Positions 20,947-31,581 of a DNA stretch of 64,000 nt are shown one piece after another (the first letter of the stretch is position 1; each line of letters opens with the position of its first letter). The stretch covers positions 3,204,501 to 3,268,500 of the forward strand of contig CM043942.1 of assembly GCA_014529385.2 (NCBI GenBank). Direction: 5' to 3'. The notes beneath the pieces were generated by a model, which had not been told where the DNA came from, did not search any database, and worked only from the letters and a program-made list of their open reading frames with translations. A program made the position numbers and the translations under genes. This DNA is from Adiantum capillus-veneris (taxonomy: Eukaryota; Streptophyta; Polypodiopsida; Polypodiales; Pteridaceae).

Positions 20947-23900
20947 CTAGCGTGGCTGTAACAACTGCTCTCGAACCTCTAAAGCCGCAACCAAGAACTG
21001 GCCAAACTTCCTCTGCTCTCCGCCTATCATATGCTGCTGTAATGAGTCTCCAATGCCATATCTCTCTCTCAGCTCTGTATATGCTGGGCATCTCATGACA
21101 AAATGCTCCTCACTCTCCACCTCCGTATGGCAAATCCGGCATGTACACTCCTCTCGTGGTATGCCTCTGGCTCTGCCACTCTCAATCTCTAGCTGATGTG
21201 ATGACACTCGTAGCTGGCCAATGTTGACCCGAAGTCGGTGTGGCATGTACTCTCGCATGTATGATGGAATCTCAATGAATCCCTGCTCTGAGAACCTCAG
21301 AAAATGCTCATAGTAATATAGCATTTTAGGAGGTAGGGTGTCTGTGGGCCTGCGCCATGTCCTCTGAATATATGTATGCCATATCTCCTGTCTGATGACC
21401 CTATTCCGCTCAGAGCATGAGAGGGTATAGGTTGGGGCCTGGGTGTCATACTGGAGTGGTGGTAGTCTATCAATATCAAAACCGTGCTGAGCTAGCCAAT
21501 CTCTTGTCTGGGCATACCATGAGCTAGTGTCCCCTGCCTGTTCCATCTCTCTAGATGCAATGAAGGCTCTATGAGAGATCCTATCTGGATCCATATCTTT
21601 GAATCTGCGAAGACGGCAAACAGTCTGAAAGAGTGCCTCTACCAACATCGGTGGTGCAGCCAGCTCAGCTCTAATAATGTCGTGTGGAACTGATGGCTTG
21701 CTGCGAATCATCCTGGAGATCATAATAATCTGTGGCGTCTCTATCTGTGTCCATACTGAGTCTGCCAGTCCCGATCCCCAAATGGCCGAGGCATACATGA
21801 GTGCAGGTGTGACCAGTGTGTCAAAGAGCCACCCCTTCGTCCGGGGCTCCTGGAAGTGGGCCTGGTGGCACTGTCTCTCCATCAGAGCTAGTGATGCGTA
21901 TCCTCTGGTAAGTCTATCTCTGGTTGCCTGTGTCAAGGAGAAGGTCCCTGATGCTGCGGTGAATGTAACCCCCAGATATACATATGAGCCTGTCACTTCT
22001 ATATCCCCTCCAGCTACTGTAAATCTACTCTGTCGGCGAATCTGAGCCGATGTATGAAATATGAGAACCTTGGTCTTGCCAAGGTTCACCGTGAGTCCTC
22101 TCTGTGAGCAAAAATCATCCAGGGCCTGCAAATGTAGTTGTAGTCCCTCTGCCGTCTCTGACATCAGGACAATATCATCTGCATATAAGAGTATGTGTAC
22201 AGTAGTCCCTGCAATATCCACACCCTCTCCACCCCTGTGCAAGATGAAGTCTACAATCTCGTCAATGTATAGACCAAAGAGTGTAGGTGATAGGGGGCAA
22301 CCTTGTTTCACACCAATGGTGCTCACAAGGGTGTCAGATAATCCACTCGGGCATCTCACTCTGCCAGATACATGCTCATACAATGCATAGATCCCCATGC
22401 CATCTCCTCTCCAATCCCAAGCGCAGCCAGACATCGGAAAAGTCTCTCTCTAGGTACTGTGTCAAATGCTTTGTGGAAGTCAACGAAGCAGCAATATAAT
22501 CTCCTCTTCCTCACCCGTGTCTGGTCGATCAGACAACGAAGGGTGAAGATATGATCAATAGTAGAGAAAGCTCGGCGGAAGCCTGCCTGTCCTTGTGTCC
22601 TCATGCCCTCTCCCTCTGCTCCCTCTGCTAGAGAACTGAGCTCCTCCTCCAAAACCGCGCCATATAGTTTGGCCAGTATAGGACCAATCATGATAGTGCG
22701 ATATGTGCTAGGATCCATGGCATCCCCAGATTTGTGGATAGGCACGATGGTGTGCGATGTCCACGACTCTGGGAATCCCTCTGAAAGCGCGCGGTTGAAG
22801 AGGTGGGCAATGAGTGGTGCCAATGCATCACAGCCATATATAAGATGCTCTGCCTGTAGGCCTGCCTGATCTCTAGCCCTCCCATGCTGTAGGTGGGATA
22901 TAGCTTTCTTCACCATGTGGGTGGTGAAGAAAGTAGATGATGTGGGTCGGGTAGCCGATGGCGTAGGTATGGGTGGCTGTCCTGGGATCTCGTATAAGCT
23001 CTCGGCATATCTGTGCCATGCCGCTGGGTCCTGAATAGGAGTGGATGGCCTGGGAGGTCTGATCCGACGCCATGCCTCAGCACTATTCTTGCTCATGAGT
23101 AAATGATAGATGTCCCGATACTGGTGCTCCTCCCACTCCCGTCTTTTACGACGGGTAAGTGTCTGCATCTTGCGCTGAGCCTGGCGATGTGTAATCTCCC
23201 CTCTGATCTCCAGTATATGTAGGTGTCTATGTAGATCTCGACATTCATCGTCGTACCACCTGTTTTGTGGCATAGTGCCAGTGCGTGGAGGGTGTGTGTG
23301 TATGCGATCTGGGAAACTTTGAGTGGCTGACTCGTGTAAGATGGATGTAATGTGTGTGGTGAGTGTGTCCAGAGGGGCTGTGGGGTCTAAGTGTATAAGG
23401 TGCTCATGCAGATGATGTATATAAACAGGAGTGAGCTCATGAGTGAAAGAAATGGTAGTGTAAGTGTGAGGGGGGGAGGCGGGGGGGTCAGCAAGCTGTG
23501 TAGCAAAAAGGGAGAATGTGAGATAAGTATGATCCGCCCCTATCGGTGTGCGTGCAACGCTGAAGGAGTGTATAAGCTCTGCTATCTGGGTAGAGCCCAA
23601 CAAATAGTCTACTGTGCTCTCTCCGCCACTGTGTGGGAAGCAAGTGAATCCCCCAGAATCTGGCCACCTCGCCATCCCGTTATAAATAACAAGATGGTGC
23701 CTGCTGCCAAGCTCAAGAAGGTGTCTGCCATATCCAGTGTTGTCCTGTCCCCCATCTGTAGACATTCTACTCACCCCCATGTCCTCTGCATCAAGTGCCC
23801 TCATGATCTCCGACTGCTCCATGTCATAGATCTCACACTGTCGGCTCTGTGTCCTCCCGTTGAAGTCCCCCATGAGGAGGACTTCCCCGAGTGATGTGTA

Positions 23901-24347
23901 GTGAGAAATGTCCTCCGACAGTCGAGAGTAGGGGTCCTGGATAGCATATCGTGATCCATGTGGTGAAAAGTAGCATATGGCAATGTATAGCCCTCTCTCG
24001 TGGGTGAGCTCTAGCCGTACCGACATATAGCATGCCTCCTCGTCTCTACTCATCACCTGTATCCGGTTGTGTAAGCTCTGTTTGAATAGTATGGCCACCC
24101 CTCCTGACCCCCGAGCTGTACTCTGTCTGGTGATGGTCCTGTAAGTCGACTCCCACTGGAATCTTGTGACTACAGGTAGTCCTCTCTCTGGGCTCTCATG
24201 TTTCTCCGTAAAACATACAAAGTCATGCTCACTGATGATCTCCTCTAGGCGCTCCGGATGTGTCCATATAGAACCATTGCAGTTCCAGACTGCCCCTCTG
24301 AGTGGTGTCTCCTGTGCTAGTGTATGTGTCTCATAGGTCCCGAATCC
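20947..24347 (-). pseudogene. LINE ORF2: endonuclease, reverse transcriptase, zinc motif
   Basis: The frame is open from the codon after the ORF1 stop. Endonuclease motifs: AVWNCNGS, CFTEKHESPE, LMGDFNGRTQ, STVDYLLGS and GADHTYLTF. RT motifs: VPIHKSGDAMDPSTYRTI, CFVDFHKAFDTVPRERL, then after a one-base shift near 22410 GVKQGCPLSPTLFGLYIDE and LLYADDIVLM (YADD codons 22185-22174). A C-terminal CCHC-like motif (CTCRICHTEVE ... HFVMRC) lies near 21130. No RNase H domain is seen. No in-frame ATG precedes the endonuclease domain. Apart from the frameshift it is open to 20947. Confidence 0.93.
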
Positions 24348-25202
24348 CTATGAGATTGGGCGGCCGTCGATGAAGATTCTACCATCTTGAAAGAAGGCCT
24401 TTTTACCTTCTTTCCGTGCCTGAAGGACCCTAGGCATGCATGATTTCCTGTGCTCGATCTGCATCCTAGTGAGGTCCTCGTCCATAAAGATATGGCCGCC
24501 TTGGAGGCCTCGTAAGAGCACCCTTTTGCGAAAAAAGGTGGTGCGTTCCTCATCTCCTCGTAACTGCATGATCAACGGGCGAGCTCGAGTGGTGTCACGG
24601 CCGGCTCGCCATGCCTTTGTAAAAGGCATAGTCTCTTTGTAGCCTAGTTGGCTACAAAGCTCTCGTGCATCCTCCTCTGCTGAAGGTCCCTCTTTAAGGC
24701 CAGTGATCCTAACATTGTGTTTCCTCATCTGGCGCAATCGCTCCTCCTCGAGAGTAAGCTGAACCCTCAAGTGCTCTCCCATGTGAACCTCCTCGCATAC
24801 CTCTTTCTTGATATTCTTTTTAACTACTTCCACCCATCCTGATTGTTTGGCCTCCATTTCTGTCTGGATCTCTTCTTTGATGTCTGCTTTCCATTTATTT
24901 TTGATCTATACTTCTATGTCTTCGAAGCTCGAGATTTCCCCCTCTTCCCTGGAGATCCGGAGGTGGTTGATGCTTTCTTGTATACGGTGTATCTCCGTGT
25001 TGGAGGTGTCACGGAGTTCTTCGAATGCTTTCTTCGAGGCCTCCTTTTCTTCTGTGAGGCCTCTGATGTTATCCTCCATCTGCTTCATCTTTTCCGTCAT
25101 CCTCCTTACTTTGGCGTTCAGTGCCTTGTCCGCATCTTTCTTGGCCTGTGTGATAGCTCTGGCTATCATGTCCTCCACTTATTTCCTGTCAAGAGGTGCC
25201 AT
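24348..25202 (-). pseudogene. LINE ORF1, coiled coil plus RRM-like RNA-binding protein
   Basis: From ATG 25202 (MAPLDRK) the frame holds an N-terminal charged coiled coil (about 25178-24920) and an L1-ORF1-type RNA-binding part: RKHNVRITGLKEG, RPLIMQLRGDEERTTFFRKR, then LTRMQIEHRKSCMPRVLQARKEG and the C-terminal FQDGRIFIDGRPIS. In-frame stops are TAA 25179-25181 and TAG 24906-24908. It ends at TAG 24348-24350, with ORF2 following directly in the same frame. Product would coat LINE RNA. Confidence 0.85.
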
Positions 25203-25445
25203 GGTTGAGCTCGAGGAGGCGAGGCTGAGCGCACGGGAAGCCTAGTGTTTACAGCCCATCCCCTTGAATGTTGAGAGAGAGAGAGATCTCGACACCAGTA
25301 AAAATAACGCTTGTTCTTCTTTTGTGAAGCCTTACATATATAGGAGTCTAGATTGATTTCGACCATCCTTTATACATGCAATGTCCAGTAGCCTTTGCAT
25401 GCATTAAGAGTATGTTCCCATTTGGGCTTGACACCCAACACTCAC

Positions 25446-25992
25446 CATCGGCCTATTGAACGCATCAATACATCATAGTAGCCACATATTATTTGACCAA
25501 GTGGGTAGAGGCCAAAGTGACACAAAAGATGATTCCATAACAATAGTAAAGTTCTTGTACAAGAACATCTTCACTCAATATGGGCTTTCGATAAAGATAG
25601 CGATTGATCGAGGGACTCACTTCATAAACAATATGGTCAACTATCGATTGCACAGAGTTTATGGTGCTTCATTCGAAGTCAACACCATTTCATCCTCAAG
25701 TAAATCGGAAATTATAGAGCACAAAAAAAATTCTATGCATTGTGCTTAGCAAAATTGTAAATGAATCAAGAGCCGATTGGGACCAGAAACTGTAGTTAGC
25801 TCCATGGATGTATAGGGTAGCATACAAAATGACACTAAATACAAAACCCTTCAATTTGGTGTTTGGAATCAATGTTATATTTATCTTAAAATTCTTGATT
25901 CCTGCACTACAAGTTGCAGAGGACATAGGATGGACTGGGTTTCTGGCAGACTCAAATAGCTAACCAAGCTAGATGAACTGCAATTAGGAGCT
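25446..25992 (+). pseudogene. gypsy integrase relic, segment 2 of 3
   Basis: Recognisable, across two frames: YIIVATYYLTKWVEAKVT, then KFLYKNIFTQYGLSIKIAIDRGTHFIN with the second catalytic Asp (IAIDRGTHF), and later SRADWDQKL, APWMYRVAYKMTLNTKPFNLVFGI and a helical LDELQLGA end. The catalytic Glu region (25680-25720) is degraded. At 25992 the frame is interrupted by the next insertion and continues at 38348. Confidence 0.85.
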
Positions 25993-26400
25993 TGTAATGT
26001 CCTTCTCCTAGCCCTAACGCAAGGCCAACACATCTAAGCCACAAACTTAAAAATATGAAAAAAGAAAAAGAAAAAAAATATCTGAGTAAAATTTGGGTTT
26101 GATTCAAGCACCAAGGTATACTCACGAGCCACTTCAGGCTTACACCATTAGGAATAGGGGCATAACCAATGCATGGAAAAATTAGATTTTCATTTTAAGA
26201 AAGCTAACATAAAGATAAGACAAGGAAAAAGTAAAAGAAAAAGATAAGAAAGAAAAAGAAAAGGAAAAAGAAAGAGAAGATAAGGATAAGGATGAGGTGA
26301 GTAAGTAGCTTGTTGAGAAAGTTTTGATAGTAAGTAAGATAAGTTATCAAGATAAGGAGGATAAATTATCAAGATAAGTGAAAACACTTATAAAAAATGT

Positions 26401-26411
26401 GTATAAAAAGA
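26401..26411 (+). promoter_or_regulatory. TATA-like promoter motif
   Basis: GTATAAAAAGAGGGCTTCTC about 400 bp into the insertion, after a purine-rich stretch (26200-26350). Shape and position fit an LTR promoter. Confidence 0.5.
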
Positions 26412-27529
26412 GGGCTTCTCTTCTCATTTTACACTCCCCTTCTCATTTTTAGAAGTGCAAGCTTATGAGTAAGATTGGAAAATCCATAGCCAAATCTCTT
26501 TCACACACACCTTCTACACCCTTCCAAGAGAAACCATGGACAAAACCCTAATCATGTTTATCAAAACTTGATATTCTTCTTCACATTACCCTCTCCCTCT
26601 CCTCCCTCCTAATTCTCAAGATTTTCATAGCTTGAATTCCCTTTGCCTCTTTCCATTGTCTCATTGCCAAATTGGGGGTTCTCAAGCAAAGTGAAGAGGG
26701 AAAGAGACAACTACGTGAATACACTTCTTCAATACTCTCCCAAAGTGAGGAAAAGACTCTACCATACACACATAGTAAGGTAATGTTTTCTTGTTCTCTT
26801 TATGCTATTGCACTTTTTTGAAAGTGGTTTACTTTCATGCTTACTTAAATTCATGCTTAAGCTCTCACATTTCCATAAGCAAGCCTTTTTGCTTGGGAAG
26901 AAGAAATAACTTCTTAATTTTGTTGTTTTCCTCTATTATGGCTCATTACTAATCATAACTAACCATGTTGCTAACAACTAGCCCCGATGTTATTTTAAGT
27001 TTCTTAGACTACCATGCTAATATGGCATAGAGAGAGTAGAAAGCACTCTCTTTAACCATATGTGACTAGAGGTCATAATTATCTAAATATTTCAAGTTTT
27101 GTTATTTTAAGTTTCTTAGATTACCATACTAATATGGCATATAGAGAGTAGAAAGAACTCTCTTTAACCATAGGTGACTGGTGATCAAAATTACCTAAAT
27201 AGTATGCATGATGAAATGGCGACTAATATCCTTGATCTTTAAGTTACTTTTATTCTATTATCTACACTAATCTTATAAAAGTAAATATTACAAATCAAAG
27301 GAGACTAGGTAATGGAGTTATTTTTGGAACTAACCTTATTTTTCAAGAAGAGGAATTATAATTCTTTTAAAAGAGATGCTCTTGATTTTGCATAAATTAT
27401 GTATGTAAAAGTTTTAGTGACGTACTAAGTTAATATATAATTTTCAAAAAGAAATTGAGTCTTGAAGGGTAAGTTTATTATAACCAAAGAAGTTTACTTT
27501 GGTTGAGAAAGAAGATTCACATTCCAAAT
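26412..27529. other. Left part of the unidentified insertion, AT-rich
   Basis: No coding signal. A diverged pair of about 90-bp repeats (TTATTTTAAGTTTCTTAGA ... ATAGAGAGAGTAGAAAG) occurs near 26990-27060 and 27100-27175. Confidence 0.5.
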
Positions 27530-27915
27530 TGTAATGTCTATTGCCTGCAGAGGAGCAATAAGCATTACGGGAATGATTACCTGCACACTGTCTTACATTA
27601 TTCAAACAGCAGAACACAGAAAGACAGAACATAAGATATATTGTAGCAAATAGAACACTGCCTTTATCATTGATGTATATCAGAACACAGAGTACAAGAG
27701 AGACGATGTATTTGATAACATGAACATTAGTGATATTCCCAAAGACAGGTATACCCCCCCCATATACAACCGCTACTCCAGCGCAGATCGGGAATGGTGC
27801 AGACCCCCATCCTCTCTTATGATATCCTATGAATAATTGCCCCAAGGTCTCATGACTCCTAGTCCGCAATGTCCAGACCTCCGCAGGACCGCACTGTGCG
27901 GCTTATGCCATAACA
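27530..27915 (-). repeat. 3' LTR of nested gypsy
   Basis: 386 bp, TGTAATGTCTATTGCC ... TTATGCCATAACA, left flank CAAAT. Confidence 0.95.
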
Positions 27916-28472
27916 CCTGGCACGTACGGTGGATTGCGCGAACCCACACCTTTGCCCCTCCGGTTGGAAGGTTCCAGTTGTTGTTCTTCGACTTGCTCTA
28001 GTGAGGAAAAAATGTTGATGTAGCCAAATCCTCAAAAATCTTCACGATGAGCCCGATACACCTCGGCCAAGAGATGTGGATCTGTCTCAGTGTGCTCCAG
28101 CCAAGGATCCCTTGGAATAAATTGTGTTGGCAAAGAAATAGACTAAGGCGCCTGCGAAAAAGGAGCGAGAGGTGTATGCAGAGGATAATATCGAGACAAA
28201 TATATATTTAGTGCATACCAAAAATGAGGACATGGTGGAAGACTGAGGGAGAAGGAATGAGCCAAAGTATCCACCCAAAAACATAACCTGTGTCGCTCCT
28301 TACAAAGGCGATGTATCACTCACTACAAACGAGAGACATGAGCCTGGGCCTCAGCACAATATTATGTAGCTTGCGCCCAATCAGCAATATCAAAACCTTC
28401 TGGAACAACATTCTTACCTTTTTCAGTGTTTGATGGCTCAAGTTGCCTCATCACAACCTGTTGCGTTGGTTG
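27916..28472 (-). other. 3' untranslated part of nested gypsy
   Basis: No coding signal recognised. A convincing PPT next to the LTR is not visible (GTGCCAGG only). Confidence 0.4.
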
Positions 28473-30434
28473 CTACACTATCACCTCAGCAGTCAACCTT
28501 GTTCTCCAACTCTGTAGTTGATTCTCCAAAAAACTGTGGAGGTCCTGCTGCATCTCCACTGCTAAGGCATCCAGGTCATTCATGCTGATTATCACACCAC
28601 AAGTATGAGATGCTAAATAAGTAGCAAGGCTATTCTGTGTTCGCAATTGGAGTAATTCATCTTGAATAGAAGCCACAAACGCAGAATTAGCCCCCCTGAG
28701 TGCCTGTATTTCTTCAGTTTGCCTTTGAGTTGCTGTAGTTAATTCCACATTTTGATTTGTTAAATTGGCAATGCTAGCCTGCAAGCCGTTACCTGTGTTT
28801 CCAGATTTGTGACTCGTGCCTCGGTTGCTGGAGCTGGCGAGGCCGCATGGATAGACTTTGCAAGGCGCTACAAAAAAGTGCCGCACGCTTGGAGTTGGTA
28901 AGAGGGATTTGCGGTCGTCGCGGTCGTCGCCTCCCAGGGGAAAATTGTGGGAAGGGTACCTTCCATCAAAGAAACTGTGTTAGCGATTCCAAAAATATGT
29001 GGTTTCAAGGAAGCGCCGGCATCCGCAGAGCCAGTCCCAACCAAAGTAGAGGTTGCCGCCCTTTCCTGCATTCTGCGTCTCCAACGCATAACAGCGGATC
29101 CTCTGGCATTGTGGATGCCGAAGCAGGAGGTGGTGTGGAAAACAAGTTCTCCTCCCGACCTTGCTTCTGGTTTGATGTTCCTGCAGTGGCCATCTCCTGT
29201 GCACTAGAGGCTACCACTGTAGTCGATGTTCCGAGCATATCCACAATATGAGCAGGGGTTTGAGTCACCCGAACATCTAGCACTTCCTGACTCTGAGTTT
29301 GTGGCAGGGGTGTTGAAGTACCCCATACTACAAATCTATCATCCTCAAAATGACAGAGAGGGTGCAGGGTGAGAGGAAAAACTTCTCTCAATGGAAACAA
29401 CAACGTAAGTAGCTGGCCGACTTTCGTGTTTTTTGGGTGTTTCGCTCCATCTGTGCTACCACTCGTTGGCACTCTGTAAGCAACCTCTCTTGTTGGCACT
29501 CTACAAATCTATCATCTTCAAAATGACACAGAGGGCGCAGGGTGAGAGGAAAAACTTCTCTCAATGGAAACAACAACGTCAGTAGCTGGCCGAATTTCGT
29601 GTTTGTTGGGGTGTTTCGCCCCATCTGTGCTACCACTCGTTGGCACTTTGCAAGCAACCTCTCTCTGACAAACGTTGTCCACGCAACTGGCCCAGCGTTG
29701 GCCGAATGCAAAACATTTCGTGTTTTGGACGAGATTGTGTATGTTTTGGCTCGCAGCCAAATTGCCTCAAGAAACCAGCGATAGGCATCCCTTATCTATA
29801 AGCCCTGAAATCTTGTACTCTCCTTTAACTTTCAAGCCAAACTCCTGTTCAGCCTTTGTAGTAGAGATCACATGTGATGCTCGCACCACACCATCACTGG
29901 GCAAACAATAGCATCTTGAAATTCTCTCGGCTGTCAGCTGAATTTGCTGGTTGTTAATCTGCACCATGTCCCCAGTAGCTAGTTGCTCGATCAACGTTGT
30001 GGCCTACGACGGGTGGACAGGTATTTCTTGCCAATCCAGGCAAAAACTCACGGGCGCAAATGTTGCAGCCAAGAATCCACTCTGCGAGGCGCTAGCTGCT
30101 ACACTGGAGTGAATGGGATGCATTGCAACAGAGAAGCCTTCATGGTGCGGAAAGAGACACAGAAGCAACGAGAAATGAGGTAGGAACACCTTGCAAGCGT
30201 GATGCAAAAAACATGAGGTTAGTATGATGTATTGACTGCATGCACTAAACCCCTCACAAAGAGTTCTCAAAATAGGGTGTGCCATGATGTTGCACTCATC
30301 ATTGCCCTTTTCCCGCTTTCCAAGATTGCATGCAAAAGAATTCCCAATGATTAAGACGGCTTCTGGCTCTTGTACCACAGCAAAGGGACACTGAATCAAG
30401 ATAGGTGAAAAATAATGGCATAATTGAAATCCAT
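28473..30434 (-). pseudogene. Extra post-pol ORF region of nested gypsy, degenerate
   Basis: Downstream of integrase on the coding strand one frame runs, with one TAG at 30004-30006, from about 30290 to 29767 and contains INNQQIQLTAERISRCYCLPSDG, which resembles a motif seen in additional ORFs of plant Tat/Athila-type elements (weak, from memory). Further on, 28886-28473 encodes 137 residues with a heptad-like coiled coil (NLTNQNVELTTATQRQTEEI). A 173-bp tandem duplication disrupts the middle. Function unknown. The position is that of the env-like gene of Athila elements, but I see no signal peptide or membrane segment. Confidence 0.45.
29331..29676. repeat. 173-bp imperfect tandem duplication
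   Basis: Units begin CAAATCTATCATCYTCAAAATGACA at 29331 and 29504. They differ by scattered substitutions, so the duplication is old. Confidence 0.9.
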
Positions 30435-31581
30435 TCACCCCGGCACAAAAATTACCTCCCCCCGCAAATCCGCCAAGTAGAAAGAAGTGGGCCCGCATGC
30501 TTTAAAAATCCAGAATGGTCCCGACCATCGTAATTTTAGCTTCCCAGGCATCTTCCCAAGACGAGAATTAAATACCAGGACCAACTGTCCCCGTAAAACT
30601 TTCCGTGCTTTAGGGTAATCCAACCATTTCTTTCGCTTGGACTGCAGATCTTGCAACACCGCAAAACTGCGCAATCGCTCTTCATCTAGTTCCTGCAAAA
30701 CATTGAAACGATAAATTACGGAATCTTCCGGAAGAAGCTTATCCGTAATCAGCATCCGCAAACTCGGAACCACATGCTCCACTGGGGTAATTGCCTCCAT
30801 ACCAAATGCCAACTTGAAAGAAGTCAATCCTTTTGCCACTTTATAAGCTGTCCGATAAGCCCATAATGCTGAAGGAAATTTCACATCCCAATCCGTTCTA
30901 TGTATATTCACTAACTTTGTTAGAATACGAACCAATTGATTATTATTTGATTCTACCTGCCCATTTGCCTGAGGGTAATATGGAGAAGATTTCCTATGCA
31001 ATACAAAGTGAAACCGTAAAATTCTCTCCATCACCTTATTCAAAAAATGGCTACCCTGATCACTAACCAACTCAATAGGGCAGACATATCTAAAAAAAAA
31101 CATCCTTATATAACACCCAGCCACAGAAACTGCAGTATTATCTTTCAAAGGCCATGCCTCCACTCATTTGGTAGCATAATCCGTGGCTGTCAAAATATAA
31201 TTATTACCCGTGTGAGCTGCCACTGGTTTAAAAAGGCCCAATAAAATCCAATCCCCACTTTTGAAAAGGTTCCAAAGGCAATACCGGTTGAAAAGGAATT
31301 CTGGAAATTTTAGTGGGTTGTCCCAACCGCCGCTGACACACATCCCACTGTTGCACATAACTTCTCACATCTTGAAACAATTTAGGCCACCATAATCCTG
31401 ATTGTAGAACTTTCTTAGCCGTGATCAAGGCTGCAAAATGGCCCCTTGCAATGCCGGTATGGACTTCCCCCAAAACCGATTCTTGTTCTTGCAGTAGAAC
31501 ACATCTGAGAAAGACCTCCGCAACCGTGCGATAATAGAGCTTCCCCATAATAATCTCAAAATTCCTGCTTCGGATAGCCAT
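30435..31581 (-). pseudogene. gypsy integrase (nested element)
   Basis: Zinc domain (HTGIARGHFAALITAKKVL ... CQRRLGQPTK), then KWGLDFIGPF with the first Asp, ILTATDYATK, a TGA at 31164-31166 replacing the Trp codon of the KWVEA motif, IELVSDQGSHFLN with the second Asp and PYYPQANGQVESNN with the catalytic Glu. The C-terminal part has ALWAYRTAYKVAKGLTSF and LKLRWSGPFWIF. Only one premature stop in about 380 codons, the best preserved part of this element. Confidence 0.94.

Larger units (their letters stand above)
20351..25272 (-). mobile_element. LINE retrotransposon, near full length
   Basis: About 4.9 kb on the minus strand: short 5' UTR (25272-25203), ORF1 (25202-24348), ORF2 with apurinic-type endonuclease, RT and a C-terminal zinc motif (24347-20947), and a 3' UTR of about 570 bp ending in AATAAAG and a (CTTT)n-like tail rather than plain poly(A). 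It lies within a GA tract, so its exact ends and target duplication cannot be separated from the microsatellite. ORF2 has a single frameshift and ORF1 two stops, suggesting a fairly young copy. The clade is unsure: an L1-like ORF1 suggests L1, but RT motifs also resemble LINEs of non-seed plants and algae. Confidence 0.92.
18744..25440 (-). mobile_element. TRIM-like non-autonomous LTR element, split by a LINE
   Basis: Left LTR 18744-19024 and right LTR 20234-25440 share the sequence TTGTGACTTGAGC ... TTGACACCCAACA. Target duplication CTCAC lies at 18739-18743 and 25441-25445. PBS GGTCTGATACCA (20220-20231) and PPT (19025-19037) give minus orientation. The internal region is only about 1.2 kb and has no gag, protease, RT or integrase, so the element is non-autonomous. 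A LINE sits in its right LTR; without it the element is about 1.8 kb. The left LTR seems to have lost the G of its terminal TG. Confidence 0.9.
20234..25440 (-). repeat. 5' LTR of TRIM-like element, interrupted
   Basis: LTR sequence occupies 20234-20350 and 25273-25440; the intervening part is the LINE. The second half (ATCTCGACACCAGTAAAAATAA onward) matches the left LTR nearly base for base. Confidence 0.9.

Noticed and set aside
21677-23894. Plus-strand ORFs up to 167 codons opposite LINE ORF2
   Set aside because: Antisense shadows of a well-supported minus-strand RT/endonuclease gene.
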